Shown here in pieces: positions 10,988 through 21,696 of a stretch of 64,000 nt of DNA. Made by a program: the position numbers and the translations under genes. Position 1 is the first letter of the stretch. Each line of letters opens with the position of its first letter. Below the pieces are notes generated by a model. It had not been told where the DNA came from, did no database searches, and saw only the letters and a list, made by a program, of their open reading frames with translations. Source of the DNA: Opitutia bacterium UBA7350 (GTDB taxonomy: Bacteria; Verrucomicrobiota; Verrucomicrobiia; Opitutales; Coraliomargaritaceae); contig CATINC010000007.1 in NCBI GenBank assembly GCA_949524905.1, positions 62,001 through 126,000 of the forward strand, read 5' to 3'.

Positions 10988-11557
10988 AATATTAACAATA
11001 CATGCTGTTATAGTAGGATATTTTGTCGATATATTAAAATATATACCGCCACAGGCCTCTCCTAAACGATAGATGTGCGTGCGACAGAATCTTTTGAAGC
11101 AGCACAAAACCAACAAAACCCTCTTTCCTATTACAGTAACAACCTAGGTATCTATTTTATCCATCCCTAAAAAGAGACAGCTCGAACAGACACGGATTCG
11201 CACTCTTAAGAAACTTAGAATCACGCCGCGCCGGTGCAATAATAACGCACGGTCGCCGCCAGACATCGCAAAAGCAGCCGAAGCTATGCCTTAAAAGGCG
11301 CTGTATTCGCGCCTATTCGTGCGCATTCATGGTTTAATAGGCATCACTGGCACACAGGCTATGAGTAGGCGCGTGGGTTACTTTTCAAGGCGCTACGAGG
11401 ACTTCCACAACCTTCTTTGTCATAGTTTCGATTTTTACCTTCAACTTCCAACTCCAAATGCCCAACCTTAATCTCCCTCAACGCTCTGTGTTCGGTGTTC
11501 CTAAAAATCTTTCCACTTTCCCACCTGTGCACTTTCCCACACCTAGCAACCCACACC
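10988..11557. other. Intergenic region of about 570 bp, no gene recognised
   Basis: No convincing coding sequence is seen between the HNH-like gene and the end of carA. A short palindrome GCCTTAAAAGGC lies at 11288-11299. It is followed by three imperfect 10-bp units (11304-11313, 11314-11323, 11324-11333) that share ATTCGTGCG-like cores. Longer frames on the minus strand run on from the carA antisense direction and look like composition artefacts. Confidence 0.5.
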
Positions 11558-12715
11558 CTAAACGTGTTGGGCGACGAGTTGGTGAAACTCGGTAAAGAGG
11601 GGGTCGGCGTCGTTGGGGCCGGGGGCGGCTTCTGGGTGGTACTGCACTGAGAAAACGGGGCGGTCTTTGAGTCGGAGTCCCTCGACGGTCTGGTCGTTGA
11701 GGTTGATCTCGGTGACGATGGCGCCGTGCTTTTCGAGTTCTTCCTGGGTGGAGGCGAAGCCGTGGTTTTGGGCGGTGATGGCAACTTTTCCGGTCTCAAG
11801 ATTTTTGACGGGTTGGTTGCCGCCGCGGTGTCCAAACTTGAGTTTAAAGGTTTCCGCGCCGAGTGCGTGGGTAATGATTTGGTGCCCGAGACAAATGCCA
11901 AAGGTGGGGTAATGCTCGATGAGCTTCTTGACGGTGGCATGGGCGTAGGTGACGGCAGCGGGATCGCCGGGTCCGTTGGAAAGGAAGAGTCCCTGGGGGT
12001 TAAATTCACGGATGGCTTCGGCCGAGGTATTTGCAGGGAAGACTTGGACGTCGAAACCGTGCTGTTGAAGGCGGCGGTAGATGGAATATTTCGCGCCGAA
12101 GTCGAGGGCTGCTATTTTGAAGCGTTGCTGAGGAATGGGCGCGGTGTTGATGTCGGTCCCGACAACGGTGAAGGGCTCACAGGGTTCCTTCCGAGCGGTC
12201 CAGTCGTAGGGAGCGGCGGCGGTGACTTCTTTGACAAAGTCGACCCCGACGAGTCCGCCGAAATCGCGGGCTTTGGCGACTGCTGCTTCGTCGCTGATTC
12301 CTTCGGTGCTGAGACAGGCATTTAGGGCGCCGGCAAGGCGAAGTTTTTTGGTGATGGCGCGGGTATCGACCCCTTCTAGACCGGGGATGCCAGCCTCTGC
12401 GAGGTAGTCTTGAATGGATTGATTGCTTCGCCAATTACTGGCGAGAGGGCTGACTTCGCGGACGACAAAGCCGCTCACTTTGGGGCCGTCAGATTCAACA
12501 TCTTCGGGGCAAATACCGTAGTTTCCGATCTGGACAGCGGTCATGGTGATGATCTGGGAAAAATAGGAAGGGTCCGTTAGGATTTCCTGGTATCCGGTCA
12601 TACTGGTGTTAAAGCAGGCTTCTCCAGTTTTAGTGGCGGCGGCTCCGAAAGATCGACCGCGGAAGATTGTTCCGTCTTCAAATGCGAGTACACCATCTAA
12701 TAAACCGTTTGCCAT
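11558..12715 (-). CDS. carA: Carbamoyl-phosphate synthase small subunit CarA
   Basis: CarA is the glutaminase subunit that supplies ammonia to CarB for carbamoyl phosphate, used in pyrimidine and arginine synthesis. The N-terminal domain has FEDGTIFRG and the [15 protein letters not shown] block. The C-terminal class I glutamine amidotransferase has GPGDP, the nucleophile Cys275 in FGICLGHQI, and His360 and Glu362 in YHPE. The start at 12715 (MANGLLDG) gives 385 aa; the upstream ATG at 12754 would add 13 residues with no family match. carB is not adjacent, so the subunits are encoded apart. No defects are visible. Confidence 0.95.
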   Translation of the reverse strand: MANGLLDGVLAFEDGTIFRGRSFGAAATKTGEACFNTSMTGYQEILTDPSYFSQIITMTAVQIGNYGICPEDVESDGPKVSGFVVREVSPLASNWRSNQSIQDYLAEAGIPGLEGVDTRAITKKLRLAGALNACLSTEGISDEAAVAKARDFGGLVGVDFVKEVTAAAPYDWTARKEPCEPFTVVGTDINTAPIPQQRFKIAALDFGAKYSIYRRLQQHGFDVQVFPANTSAEAIREFNPQGLFLSNGPGDPAAVTYAHATVKKLIEHYPTFGICLGHQIITHALGAETFKLKFGHRGGNQPVKNLETGKVAITAQNHGFASTQEELEKHGAIVTEINLNDQTVEGLRLKDRPVFSVQYHPEAAPGPNDADPLFTEFHQLVAQHV

Positions 12716-12778
12716 TCTAGCGGAGGAGAAAAAAGAGAAATTGGCGGTATGCAAACATTTATGCCTATAGTCAGTATT

Positions 12779-13963
12779 TTATTCTCCGCTGAGGAGGCGG
12801 GTGCGACGATGCGGGAGGGGGAATTGGAGAGAAATGACGGTGCCGATGCCTTGACGGGATTCGATTCCGATCTGGCCACCGTGGTCACGCATGACGCGCT
12901 GCACGATCATCATACCCAACCCGTGCCCGTCTTCTTTGGTGGTATAATAAGCTTGTAGGACTTTGGCAAGGTCGGCTTCGGCGATACCGGAACCGGTGTC
13001 GATGAATTGTAGGTTTAGAAATTCGTCGTCGAGGGCGGTACGGATGCGGAGTTTTCCTCCCGGCTGCATGGCTTCCATGGCGTTTTTGATGACATTGAAA
13101 AAAACCTGCTTAATCTGTCCGTAGTCGCCGAGTATGGCCGGTGGTTTTTCGTTCACCTCGATGTTGATTTCAAGCTCACGGTCGACCAGTTCGGCTTCCT
13201 GTACGCGCAAAACTTCTTCGACAAGTTGAATGAGGTTGAGTTCATTGAGTTCAGGTTTTTGGGGACGTACGGCTTCGAGGAAATGTGTGATGATCCCGTC
13301 CAGACGGGTGACTTCGCCTTGGCAGATTTGAAGCGAATCGGCAATGGAATTTGCGGCGGGGGATTTGGCGTTGTTTTGCAGTTGATCAAGTTGGCGCTTG
13401 ATGAGCTGGAGGTGAATGGTCAGAGAATTCAGCGGGTTGCCGAGTTCATGGGCGACGCCGGCCGCGAGGCGCATAACGGAATCGATCCGCTCGCTCTCAA
13501 TCCGTTCTTCGAGGGTAACTTTATCCTCGGTGACATCGCTGAGAACAACGACATAACCGCCGCTGTCGGATGCGCCAACTTGTGCGGCGATAGGAACCAT
13601 GTAGAGACGCAGGAAGCGGCGCTCGGGATAAGTGAGCTCAACCTCGCGAGCGAGCACTGGCTTCGCGGCGCGGGAGGCGTCCACGCTTTGAGGGTCAATG
13701 GAGCGAGCGAGGTCGGGTACCATTTTCCACAACCGAGCACTGCCAATTTCATTTTCCTTGAGCCCGATGATATTGAGGGCGGCGTCGTTGGCGTACTGCA
13801 CAATGCCGTCGGTATCAATGACGAGAATACCATCCTGAATGGTGTTAAAGACGGTTTCCTGAAGTTTGCGTTCTCGGGCAAGGCGCTGAACAAGTATACC
13901 CAGATTCACGGAGTCGAGGTCTTCAAGTCGGCCTAGGATTTTATCAAGCCCGGTATTTTTCAT
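12779..13963 (-). CDS. PAS-domain sensor histidine kinase (cytosolic, orphan)
   Basis: The 394-residue protein has a PAS domain (about residues 33-150), a HisKA dimerisation helix with phosphoacceptor His172 in [15 protein letters not shown], and a HATPase domain with N-box [16 protein letters not shown] and GHGLGM. There is no membrane segment or signal peptide, so it would sense a cytoplasmic or redox cue and phosphorylate a separate response regulator. No regulator gene lies nearby: carA is downstream and coaB upstream, both on the same strand. The PAS ligand cannot be told from sequence. The HELGNPL H-box is typical of NtrB/AtoS-type kinases. Confidence 0.9.
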   Translation of the reverse strand: MKNTGLDKILGRLEDLDSVNLGILVQRLARERKLQETVFNTIQDGILVIDTDGIVQYANDAALNIIGLKENEIGSARLWKMVPDLARSIDPQSVDASRAAKPVLAREVELTYPERRFLRLYMVPIAAQVGASDSGGYVVVLSDVTEDKVTLEERIESERIDSVMRLAAGVAHELGNPLNSLTIHLQLIKRQLDQLQNNAKSPAANSIADSLQICQGEVTRLDGIITHFLEAVRPQKPELNELNLIQLVEEVLRVQEAELVDRELEINIEVNEKPPAILGDYGQIKQVFFNVIKNAMEAMQPGGKLRIRTALDDEFLNLQFIDTGSGIAEADLAKVLQAYYTTKEDGHGLGMMIVQRVMRDHGGQIGIESRQGIGTVISLQFPLPHRRTRLLSGE

Positions 13964-14020
13964 AAGGTCAAATTAGCTAAAGGGTTGAATCCCAGCATGA
14001 CAATACTTGAAGCAACTGCC

Positions 14021-14671
14021 TCAATGGTGCCGGGCGGCGAGGCGATCTATGATTTGAGTCGCAAGGTCGGTTTTAAGTGCTGGACCAAGGGTTTCATTTG
14101 AACCGTTGGCGGCGAGAAAGATGACTGTGTTGGTATCTGCAGCAAATCCAGCGCCGGGTTGGCTGAGGTCATTGGCAACGATGAAATCACAATTTTTTGC
14201 GACGAGCTTTGCGCGGGCGTTGGGTTCGAGATTTTCGGTCTCCGCGGCAAACCCAACCACTGTTTGGTTGAGTTTACGCTCGGCAAGGGTTGCCAGGATG
14301 TCGCGAGTCGGTTCGAGTTCGAGCCTTAAGGAAGCGACTGACTTCTTTTCTTTTTGCGGCAAATATTGACTCGGGCGGAAGTCGCTGACGGCTGCCGCCA
14401 TGATAAATAGATCGCATGCATCAAATAAGGCATCGACCTGATGGTACATCTCCTCTGCGCTAACAACTGGGTAAAAGATAGTGCCCTCAGGCTCAGGAAG
14501 GTTAACGGGGCCGGCGACGAGATCAACATTCCAACCGAGGCGGAGAGCGGCCTCTGCGAGGGCATAGCCCATCTTTCCGGTCGAAGGGTTACTGAGGAAC
14601 CGCACCGGATCGAGAAACTCACGGGTAGGGCCAGCGGTTATGAGACAGCGGATAGAGCTTGCATTTGACAT
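14021..14671 (-). CDS. coaB: Phosphopantothenate-cysteine ligase (CoaB domain alone)
   Basis: The 216 residues match the C-terminal half of bacterial CoaBC/Dfp: [17 protein letters not shown] near the start, the SNPSTGKMG nucleotide-binding segment, [10 protein letters not shown], and the FAAETE motif. This domain joins 4-phosphopantothenate and cysteine in coenzyme A synthesis. The decarboxylase (CoaC) half is missing and no separate coaC is seen in the window, so it must be encoded elsewhere. The start at 14671 (MSNASSIRC) is 25 bp from the divergent membrane-protein start. An upstream in-frame ATG (14827) would add 52 residues unlike the family and overlap that gene. Confidence 0.88.
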   Translation of the reverse strand: MSNASSIRCLITAGPTREFLDPVRFLSNPSTGKMGYALAEAALRLGWNVDLVAGPVNLPEPEGTIFYPVVSAEEMYHQVDALFDACDLFIMAAAVSDFRPSQYLPQKEKKSVASLRLELEPTRDILATLAERKLNQTVVGFAAETENLEPNARAKLVAKNCDFIVANDLSQPGAGFAADTNTVIFLAANGSNETLGPALKTDLATQIIDRLAARHH

Positions 14672-14696
14672 TACAGTGCGAAGCCTAGTGCGGTTT

Positions 14697-15494
14697 ATGG
14701 CAGCTTCGCAATACAGCACCTCGAAAAGTTCAGAAGTGGGAACCCCACCTCCGAAGAAGGAAAATATGTTTCTGAACCTAGGATTTAATATTCTTTTGCC
14801 GATCTTGATCCTGAATAAAGGGAGCAAATGGTTTAGTGCTCACCTGGAGCCTTACTTTGAGAATGTAGCTATCCCGATTTTACTCATGGCGCTAACGTTT
14901 CCCATTGCTTACTTTGTCTACGATTATTTTAAGCGGCAGAAATATAACTTTCTGTCGATTCTAGGACTTGTCAGCGTGCTGCTAACTGGAGGCATTGGCA
15001 TCCTGAATATCCCCACTGAATGGTTTGCGGTGAAGGAAGCGGCCATCCCGGCATTAATTGGCATAGCCGTAGTTGTTTCTTTAAAGACGCCCTACCCTTT
15101 AATCCGAACCTTGCTTTACTCACCTGAGATTATGGATGTTGATAAAGTGCAAGCCGCCTTGGAGCAAAATGACTCGGTGGCTGCTTTTGAAAAATTGCTG
15201 GAAAAATGCACCTGGATGCTGGCAGGTTCTTTTCTTTTAAGCGCCCTGCTAAATTTTTTCATGGCGCGTTGGATCGTGGTGAGCCCGAGTGGCTCAGATG
15301 CGTTTAACGCAGAAGTTGCCAAGATGATGGCCTGGAGTTGGCCGGTGATTGTCGTGCCGAGCTTGGTGATTATGTCGGTCACACTATGGATGCTCCTAAG
15401 TGGCATTCATCGATCCACAGGACTAAAGTTTGAGGAAGTGATTCGCGCCTCCGAAAATGAAACCTCAGCGCCTAAGGGTGGTGATTCCGATTAG
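14697..15494 (+). CDS. VC0807-like integral membrane protein
   Basis: This 265-residue protein has about six membrane segments (near 20-40, 60-80, 90-108, 118-140, 180-200 and 220-245). The segment [18 protein letters not shown] followed by [17 protein letters not shown] and [17 protein letters not shown] resembles the uncharacterised VC0807 family, recognised from memory. No catalytic motif is evident and no function is assigned. I chose Met at 14697 because the earlier ATG (14640) overlaps the divergent coaB. Its stop overlaps that of convergent gltA by 4 nt. A charged, disordered tail ([14 protein letters not shown]) ends the protein. Confidence 0.75.
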   Translation: MAASQYSTSKSSEVGTPPPKKENMFLNLGFNILLPILILNKGSKWFSAHLEPYFENVAIPILLMALTFPIAYFVYDYFKRQKYNFLSILGLVSVLLTGGIGILNIPTEWFAVKEAAIPALIGIAVVVSLKTPYPLIRTLLYSPEIMDVDKVQAALEQNDSVAAFEKLLEKCTWMLAGSFLLSALLNFFMARWIVVSPSGSDAFNAEVAKMMAWSWPVIVVPSLVIMSVTLWMLLSGIHRSTGLKFEEVIRASENETSAPKGGDSD

Positions 15495-16783
15495 CGTTTC
15501 TCGAGCGCTTGGTAATCGCGCAAACCATGCCCGGTGTAAATCTGGCGTGGCCGGTGGATGCGTCCTTTAGGATTTTCCGCTATCTCCTTCCAATTTGCAA
15601 TCCAACCGGGCATCCGACCAATGGCAAACATTACCGTGAACATCTCGGGTGGAATTCCAATGGCACGAAGTAAAATCCCGCTGTAGAAATCCACATTGGG
15701 ATAAAGTTTGCGGCTGACAAAATATTCATCCTCCAGGGCGGACTGTTCTAACCTGCGAGCGATGTTGAGCAAGGGATCATCCACTCCAATCTGCGTCAGG
15801 ACTTGCTCGACGGTTTTTCCAAGGATCTTAGCACGAGGATCGTAATTCTTATAAACCCGGTGTCCAAAGCCCATAAGCTTGGCTTTACCTTCTTTAGCCG
15901 CCTCAATGAAACGAGTTCCATCATCACCACTGGCGTGAATGTCTTCCAGCATTTGCACAACGGCCATATTTGCTCCACCATGCGAAGGGCCCCAAAGGGC
16001 GCAGACGCCCGCAGAAACCGAGGCGAAAAGATTCGCTCCACCTGAAGCAACCATGCGGACAGTTGAGGTGGAACAGTTTTGTTCGTGGTCTGCATGCAAA
16101 CGAAGGAAAAGATCCAAAGCGTCTCCAGCCCCGACGCTATCAATGTAATCAAAATAGGGCTCGGTGAACATCATGTGCAGGAAATTTTCGCAATAACCGC
16201 GGGAATGGTTGGGCGCCACAAAGGGGAGTCCTTTTTTCATGCGGAAGGTCATGGCGGCAAGGGTGCGTACTTTTGAAATCAAAAGAGCGGCGGTTTCATC
16301 GAAATGCGCCAGATCTTGGTCACGATCATTGGAAGACATCTCTGGGTAGTAAGCCCCAAGTGCGTTGAGCATAGCCGATAGGATCGACATGGGGTGCGAA
16401 TTTCCAGGAAATCCCTCAAAGTGGTGATGCATGCTGGTATGCACACTGGCACTGCTGCTCACTCGCTTACGAAAAACGGCAAGGCTTTCTTCTGCGGGCA
16501 ACTCACCATAAATGATCAGCATAGCCGTCTCTAAAAAAGTAGACTTTGCCGCCAGTTGCTCGATGGGATAGCCACGATGGCGTAAAACCCCCTGCTCGCC
16601 ATCAATGAAAGTGATGTCGCTCAAGCAAGAACCTGTATTGCCGTAGCCTTCATCAAAGGCGATGAATTTAGATTTAGTTCGCAAACTACGAATATCAAAC
16701 GCCTTCTCCCCCTCCGTTCCTAAAATTAGGGGAAATTCATAGTTTATATCGTCGAGTCGAATGAGTGCGGTTTGCTCCTCCAT
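15491..16783 (-). CDS. gltA: Citrate synthase (type II)
   Basis: This enzyme condenses acetyl-CoA and oxaloacetate to citrate, the entry step of the TCA cycle. The catalytic residues line up with the E. coli enzyme: His268 in PSHGGAN, His308 in [13 protein letters not shown] and Asp365 in PNVDFYSG. The N-terminal beta domain characteristic of the NADH-sensitive hexameric type (residues about 1-50, with [17 protein letters not shown]) is present. Length (430 aa) is normal. hisH lies 64 bp upstream on the same strand, which is close enough to share a transcript though the functions are unrelated. Confidence 0.96.
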   Translation of the reverse strand: MEEQTALIRLDDINYEFPLILGTEGEKAFDIRSLRTKSKFIAFDEGYGNTGSCLSDITFIDGEQGVLRHRGYPIEQLAAKSTFLETAMLIIYGELPAEESLAVFRKRVSSSASVHTSMHHHFEGFPGNSHPMSILSAMLNALGAYYPEMSSNDRDQDLAHFDETAALLISKVRTLAAMTFRMKKGLPFVAPNHSRGYCENFLHMMFTEPYFDYIDSVGAGDALDLFLRLHADHEQNCSTSTVRMVASGGANLFASVSAGVCALWGPSHGGANMAVVQMLEDIHASGDDGTRFIEAAKEGKAKLMGFGHRVYKNYDPRAKILGKTVEQVLTQIGVDDPLLNIARRLEQSALEDEYFVSRKLYPNVDFYSGILLRAIGIPPEMFTVMFAIGRMPGWIANWKEIAENPKGRIHRPRQIYTGHGLRDYQALEKR

Positions 16784-16847
16784 ATCTCAGAGTGTATTCA
16801 AGTAATTGGGTGATAGATCGTGTTTGCTTCTATTTAAGAACACGACT

Positions 16848-17486
16848 TCACAAGCATAACAAAAAATTAGCGTAAAGTTGCAATCCTTTTGACTGACTTT
16901 TTTCAGGGTGAAACTGAGTGGCAAAACAACGACCATGCTGCACCCCCGATGCAAACCTGACACCATAGTCGGTCTCAAACCAAATGATAGAAGGATTCGT
17001 TGGGACAATGTGATAACTGTGCACAAAGTAAAATTGATCGACCCCACTCTCAAAACCCTCCGTCAAAGGTGCCTCTCTAGAAAAAGTTACACTGTTCCAG
17101 CCCATGTGCGGAACCTTGAGCGTTGCATCGATATCAAATCGACGTACCGAACCTTCAAATATTCCCAGGCCGGCACAATCTCCCTCTTCCGAATGCTCAA
17201 AGAGTGCCTGCAGACCCAGACAGATCCCAAAAAATGGCTTATCTGCCGCAACCCAATCACGGATAACTCGATCAAATCCAGTTTCCTTTAAGCGACGCAT
17301 GGCATCCACCATTGCTCCTTGCCCCGGCAAGACCACCGCATCTGCGCTTGCGATGGCATCGGGCTCATTAGCAAGATAAGCGTCTGCACCCACTTGGTTC
17401 CAACCTTTGAGGACTGAGCGCAAATTACCCATGCCGTAGTCAATGACTGCGAGGCGAGGACGTTCTTTCTTCTTTGGAGCGGGCAT
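16848..17486 (-). CDS. hisH: Imidazole glycerol phosphate synthase subunit HisH
   Basis: HisH is the glutaminase half of the HisFH synthase and delivers ammonia to HisF in histidine and purine-intermediate synthesis. Its catalytic triad is visible: Cys89 in FFGICLGLQ, and His193 and Glu195 in [20 protein letters not shown] marks the N-terminus. At 212 aa it is a normal free-standing HisH. The short basic lead [11 protein letters not shown] precedes the first strand. The his genes are scattered: no hisF adjoins it, and hisA at 55.2-56.0 kb is of the eukaryotic type. Confidence 0.95.
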   Translation of the reverse strand: MPAPKKKERPRLAVIDYGMGNLRSVLKGWNQVGADAYLANEPDAIASADAVVLPGQGAMVDAMRRLKETGFDRVIRDWVAADKPFFGICLGLQALFEHSEEGDCAGLGIFEGSVRRFDIDATLKVPHMGWNSVTFSREAPLTEGFESGVDQFYFVHSYHIVPTNPSIIWFETDYGVRFASGVQHGRCFATQFHPEKSQSKGLQLYANFLLCL

Positions 17487-17567
17487 CTACTACAAGCGTG
17501 CGGATCTAGCCTCGCCTGGCAAGCGACAAGCTACACCCAGCCCGAAGTTTTGAGTATCTGTCAGCCG

Positions 17568-18125
17568 TTAATCGCTGGTCACATTTTGATTTTTGTACTT
17601 TCGCCATAGGTACAGAAAAGACCATGAAAATTCCCTTGGGCTCGCTTCGATCCATTCTTCAAGCGCTCGATCACTGAGCCATTTACCCTCGATAATTTCT
17701 TCAGGATTTAAATCAAAGGGTCCTTCGGCATGACAGTGATAGAGCCAGACAAATTCGTTGCCGGTTTCAGGACAAGCATCTACCTTAAAAACGCGTTTTA
17801 ATTCAGTCGGAACGGACAAACCGATTTCCTCATCCAACTCGCGCCTAGCAGCCATATCATAGCTCTCGCCACTATCCACATGACCTGAGCAGGCGCTCAC
17901 CCATTTCCCCGGTGCGGTATCCTTGGACATAGAGCGGCGTTGTAGAAAAATCTCTTTGGCGGAATTAAAAACAAAAATATGGATCGCCCGATGCCTTAAA
18001 CCTTCACGATGCACCACTGCGCGAGGTTTAACCTCTATGACCTGGTCCTCATCGTCAACGACATCAAACAGCTCATCTTGCAAATTCTTCTCATCATCCA
18101 TATCTTTCAAAAAAGTTGTGTTCAT
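17568..18125 (-). CDS. Nudix hydrolase
   Basis: The 185-residue protein has a full Nudix box, Gly81 to Leu103, with GHVDSGES followed by [10 protein letters not shown] (Glu87, Arg95, Glu96, Glu99, Glu100), so the Mg2+-binding catalytic site is intact. The N-terminal part ([27 protein letters not shown], given here as separate pieces [12 protein letters not shown] and [13 protein letters not shown]) is like the isopentenyl-diphosphate-isomerase-like/YfcD branch. The substrate is unknown; a nucleoside diphosphate derivative is the usual guess. The start could be 18125 or an internal Met at 18101; neither has a strong ribosome-binding site. It stands alone between hisH and folE2. Confidence 0.85.
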   Translation of the reverse strand: MNTTFLKDMDDEKNLQDELFDVVDDEDQVIEVKPRAVVHREGLRHRAIHIFVFNSAKEIFLQRRSMSKDTAPGKWVSACSGHVDSGESYDMAARRELDEEIGLSVPTELKRVFKVDACPETGNEFVWLYHCHAEGPFDLNPEEIIEGKWLSDRALEEWIEASPREFSWSFLYLWRKYKNQNVTSD

Positions 18126-18236
18126 TTTTTATTCACAATGGGATTGCCTAAGTGAACCTCTCATTACACCCGGCCGTAAAAGTTGTTCCCAAAATTCACA
18201 CAACGCCGATTCAGTATGTGAATAACTTGGCCGTCC

Positions 18237-19217
18237 TTAGCGCAGCAAGCTCTTGAAATCATCAAATTGACCGCTGAAACCACCTTGCAAGCCTTTGTGA
18301 ATAACGGCTACGGCATCATGCGAATGAAGCGATTCAAGGTGTGCGCAAGCAACTTGAAAATCATGTACGCGTGGCTCCGCCTCCAACTCCTCGTAAAGCA
18401 ATCGGGCAGCGTCCTCCACAAATTTAGTGAAGGCACCGTTTAACTCTGCAAAAGCCTGCTCATCTTCGCGCTTAACCATCACTTGGGTTTCCGTCTTTAA
18501 AGCCTCCAGGCATATTGCCTGCAAGTCTTCCAGAGAAAGATGCTCTCCTGGCTCAACCTCTGCACTCACGCGAGCAGTGCTGCGTTGAGAATGAGGGATC
18601 CCATAGACATTTCGTTGACCGCGAGCATGCTCCGCCAGCTCCGAGGAGCAAGGACAGGCAGAAGAATAAACAAAGTCAAAGTGTAGATATTTTCGAAAAC
18701 GATTTAACTCATCAATCCGCCCCTCAAAAGCACTGCGATAATACTGCCAACCTTCGAGACCAGAGCGGAGACTTGATTTCAGGATCGGATATTCAAATTC
18801 CAATTTCAATTGCGCACGATGTGCTCGCAGCTCCTTTTTGTAGGCCAACAATATTTCCTCCAGCAAATCCGGCGTAAAAATACGCGCCTCGTATTCGTAA
18901 AAAACACGCATGATACGCGACATATTGATCCCCTTCTGCCCAGCCTCTAGAGAAACCGTACCCGAAACCGAGGTTTCCAAATTAACGGTGTCTGAGTTGG
19001 GACGGATGTAACGCAGCGGCAGGCGGAAATTAGAAATGCCAACATTTAAAATAGGTACATTTGCACCATAAATGGCACGGGCATCGGCATTCTGCATATC
19101 AGGCAAGCTCTCGCGATAGGCATCAGTGAGAACAAAATCCTTATCGTAAGCTCTCTCAGGCGCCGGTTTATCAGCCGGCAATGAGTCCTGTACGGGCTTA
19201 TTTTTATCGGTATGCAT
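18237..19217 (-). CDS. folE2: GTP cyclohydrolase IB (FolE2 type)
   Basis: FolE2 converts GTP to 7,8-dihydroneopterin triphosphate, the first step of folate synthesis (and of queuosine precursors). Family markers include [15 protein letters not shown] at 95-109, [12 protein letters not shown] with Cys188 and Cys190, and [11 protein letters not shown] with His209, a probable metal-site region. It is 326 aa, slightly long, with an extra charged N-terminus of about 25 residues. FolE2 works with various metals and in other bacteria is induced under zinc limitation; no Zur operator could be identified here. No folE1 is seen in the window. Confidence 0.93.
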   Translation of the reverse strand: MHTDKNKPVQDSLPADKPAPERAYDKDFVLTDAYRESLPDMQNADARAIYGANVPILNVGISNFRLPLRYIRPNSDTVNLETSVSGTVSLEAGQKGINMSRIMRVFYEYEARIFTPDLLEEILLAYKKELRAHRAQLKLEFEYPILKSSLRSGLEGWQYYRSAFEGRIDELNRFRKYLHFDFVYSSACPCSSELAEHARGQRNVYGIPHSQRSTARVSAEVEPGEHLSLEDLQAICLEALKTETQVMVKREDEQAFAELNGAFTKFVEDAARLLYEELEAEPRVHDFQVACAHLESLHSHDAVAVIHKGLQGGFSGQFDDFKSLLR

Positions 19218-19391
19218 TTATAAAAATCGTGGTGACTGCCCAAGGCTTACAAGTCTGCGAGCAAGAAAAGGCGCACGCTCCATGCTTAAGTAACTGAACA
19301 GCATAAAATTGAATACAAAAGCTATCCTTTTAAGGAGGCAAGCGTGTAAAAATGCTTTGCGGTAAGCTCAATTTTACATAACAAAAAACTC

Positions 19392-20168
19392 ATGCCAGTT
19401 AATTTTCAGATTCTTGGATCCAGTAGTTTGGGCAACTGCGCCCTGCTTAAAACTGCGGGAAGTAAGATTCTCATCGATGCTGGCTTTAGCGGAAAACGGA
19501 TTCAGATCATGCTCGAGGCCATTGGCGAATCGCTGGATCAAATAAACGCAGTTTTCCTAACCCATGAACACAGTGACCACTCGCAGGGTATTCGTGGACT
19601 CTCCAGTCGACCCGATCTTCCCATCTTTGCCAACCGAGATACCGCAGACGCTGTTCAGGCAAAGCTCACCAAACGCCCGAATTGGCAAGTTTTTGAAACC
19701 GGAACCACCTTCCACTTACGCGATCTGGAAATCCGTTCTTTTGCGCTCCCACATGATGCCTGCGACCCAGTGGGTTTTGTTTTTCGCTGGGGCGATGCAG
19801 CGAGTGCTCCCCGCCAAAGTCTAGCTTGGGTGACCGATTTAGGTTATGTCCCGGCCCACGTTCAGGAGCAGATGCGCTCTGTAGAAACGCTTGTCATAGA
19901 GGCCAACTACGACGAAGACCTCCTCGAAAAAGACACCAAGCGCCCCTGGTCGATTAAACAACGCATCCGAGGTCGCCACGGCCACCTCTCCAATGATGCG
20001 GCTTTTGAAGCCCTCAATAACATGAATGGCAGCTCACTTATTAAAAATGTTTATCTCGCACACCTGAGCAAAGACTGCAACAGTTTGGAATGCGTCACCC
20101 AGCGCTTTGCAGACTTGAAAGCTCACAAAAATTTTGCGATACACGTTGTTGACCCTGTAGCCCTGTAG
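19392..20168 (+). CDS. MBL-fold metallohydrolase, WalJ/YycJ type
   Basis: This cytoplasmic 258-residue metallo-beta-lactamase-fold protein has the metal motif THEHSDH at residues 57-63 (His58, His60, Asp62, His63) and an N-terminus [20 protein letters not shown], which matches the WalJ/YycJ group. In firmicutes that group is linked to cell-wall/division control and DNA-related activity, but the substrate is not firmly known. Further ligands include the His in [10 protein letters not shown]. It begins 174 bp from divergent folE2. The stop codon lies inside a five-fold 8-bp tandem repeat, so the C-terminal residues VDPVAL are coded by the repeat. Confidence 0.9.
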   Translation: MPVNFQILGSSSLGNCALLKTAGSKILIDAGFSGKRIQIMLEAIGESLDQINAVFLTHEHSDHSQGIRGLSSRPDLPIFANRDTADAVQAKLTKRPNWQVFETGTTFHLRDLEIRSFALPHDACDPVGFVFRWGDAASAPRQSLAWVTDLGYVPAHVQEQMRSVETLVIEANYDEDLLEKDTKRPWSIKQRIRGRHGHLSNDAAFEALNNMNGSSLIKNVYLAHLSKDCNSLECVTQRFADLKAHKNFAIHVVDPVAL

Positions 20169-20192
20169 CCCTGTAGCCCTGTAGCCCTGTAG
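20153..20192. repeat. Five tandem copies of an 8-bp repeat across the walJ-like stop codon
   Basis: CCCTGTAG occurs five times in perfect tandem: 20153-20160, 20161-20168, 20169-20176, 20177-20184 and 20185-20192. The walJ-like stop codon (20166-20168) is formed inside the second copy. Because the unit is not a multiple of three, copies after the second are untranslated. It separates this gene from pyk, whose start is 17 bp further on. Confidence 0.95.
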
Positions 20193-20209
20193 CTTTTACA
20201 AAAACTCTT

Positions 20210-21649
20210 ATGAGAACCACTCAACGTAAAACAAAACTTATTTTTACCGTCGGCCCGGCAACACAAGAGGCCGAAATGCTAGAAGCACTCATTCGGCATG
20301 GGGTCGATATTTGCCGCATCAACATGGCACACGCCGATCACGATTGGACCCGAAAAATTATCCATAATGTTCGCGCTGCAGGTGAAAGCGTTGGACGCCA
20401 CATCGCGATCCTGATGGATGTGAAGGGGCCCGAAATACGTACCGGCGACGTTCCAGAAACCTTTGAATTACAAAAGGGCGAACACTTCGACTTCACCCAT
20501 GGCGAAGGCATTGGCGGGGTTGGCGAGGACGGCGTGCGACGAGTCGATGTCAATTACAAGGATTTTGCAAATGACATCCGCGTAGGCGATACCGTACAAG
20601 TAGACAGCGGCCTCTTGCGACTGGAGGTGAAGGAAATCAAAGACCAGCGTGTACGCTGCGAAGTCTGTATCCCAGGCCCTCTTGGTAATCGTCGCCACAT
20701 CAATTTACCCGGTGTGCGCGTCAACTTGCCCGCTCTAACAGAAAAAGACCAAAGCGACATCGATGTTGGGATTGAAGAAAATATTGATTTTTTTGCCCTC
20801 TCTTTTGTTCGTGAACCCGCAGACCTCGACACCTTTCACGATTACCTCCGCAAGCGTGCCAGCCCAGCAAAAGTTATTGCCAAAATTGAAGATCAACAAG
20901 CTATTAGTAATCTTGATGAAATCATCCTCGCAGCAGACGGGCTCATGATCGCCCGCGGCGATTTGGGAGTAGAATGCCCCTTTGAAGACCTACCTGTGAT
21001 TCAATCTCGTGCGATCAATACCTGTATCCGACAGCTTAAGCCCGTCATTGTCGCGACTCATATGCTGGAATCTATGATAGATTCCCCCATACCAACACGA
21101 GCAGAAGTCACCGACATCGCCAACGCCATCCGAGAGCAGGCCGACTGCGTTATGCTCTCCGGCGAGACCACTATTGGCAAATACCCGGTAGAATGCGTCG
21201 ATACCGTCAACCGTATCGCCGTTCGCATGGAGCAAGAACAGACTCAACCGCTTCGCAAAGATTTGATTCTCAACTTGCCAAAAAGTAAAATGCTTCGCTC
21301 GGCAGCCCATCTAGCCACTGAGATGGATGCTCCGATTTTGGTATTTACGCGACGTGGTATTTTCACCCAAAAACTCTCTTCGCTACGGCCAAATGTTCCA
21401 GTCTATGCATTTACCGATAACCCTGTTCTCTTCAAACAACTTCTCCTACTACATGGTATCGAGCCATTCTTCATGGAATTTGTTCACGAACTCGAAGATA
21501 ATATCCAGAGCGCTTTCAGTCGCTTGCTCAAAGGAGGTTGGTGCGAAGCTGGAAAACCTCTGGTTGTGGTTACAAAAATGTATGCCGGGGAAACCCTTAT
21601 TGATAGCACTCAAATACGAGAAGTGAGCGGCGAAAATACTGAATCCTAA
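20210..21649 (+). CDS. pyk: Pyruvate kinase
   Basis: This 479-residue enzyme makes pyruvate and ATP from phosphoenolpyruvate. The TIM-barrel motifs are present: KGPEIRTGD at 72-80, [10 protein letters not shown], the [16 protein letters not shown] segment, and [13 protein letters not shown] with [11 protein letters not shown]. Two usually strict motifs differ: the family NFSHG is NMAHA here (Asn38-Ala42), so the monovalent-cation ligand Ser is Ala40, and the following D-T-K-G reads D-V-K-G at 70-73. The C-terminal regulatory domain is present. Start at ATG 20210, 17 nt after the tandem repeat. The substitutions suggest an altered K+ site but do not change the call. Confidence 0.92.
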   Translation: MRTTQRKTKLIFTVGPATQEAEMLEALIRHGVDICRINMAHADHDWTRKIIHNVRAAGESVGRHIAILMDVKGPEIRTGDVPETFELQKGEHFDFTHGEGIGGVGEDGVRRVDVNYKDFANDIRVGDTVQVDSGLLRLEVKEIKDQRVRCEVCIPGPLGNRRHINLPGVRVNLPALTEKDQSDIDVGIEENIDFFALSFVREPADLDTFHDYLRKRASPAKVIAKIEDQQAISNLDEIILAADGLMIARGDLGVECPFEDLPVIQSRAINTCIRQLKPVIVATHMLESMIDSPIPTRAEVTDIANAIREQADCVMLSGETTIGKYPVECVDTVNRIAVRMEQEQTQPLRKDLILNLPKSKMLRSAAHLATEMDAPILVFTRRGIFTQKLSSLRPNVPVYAFTDNPVLFKQLLLLHGIEPFFMEFVHELEDNIQSAFSRLLKGGWCEAGKPLVVVTKMYAGETLIDSTQIREVSGENTES

Positions 21650-21696
21650 ATTTCATCACTTCACCCTTCCGCTTAGGCATTAGAATTTACTGAAAC

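Noticed and set aside
11359-12009. Long Ser/Pro/Thr-rich frame on the minus strand
   Set aside because: It overlaps carA in another frame and has the low-complexity composition of a codon-shifted shadow.
11726-12325. 199-codon frame on the plus strand
   Set aside because: It lies antisense to carA, is Gly/Asp/Val-rich, and has no domain or ribosome-binding site.
13226-13936. 236-codon frame on the plus strand
   Set aside because: It is antisense to the histidine kinase, whose motifs are clear on the other strand.
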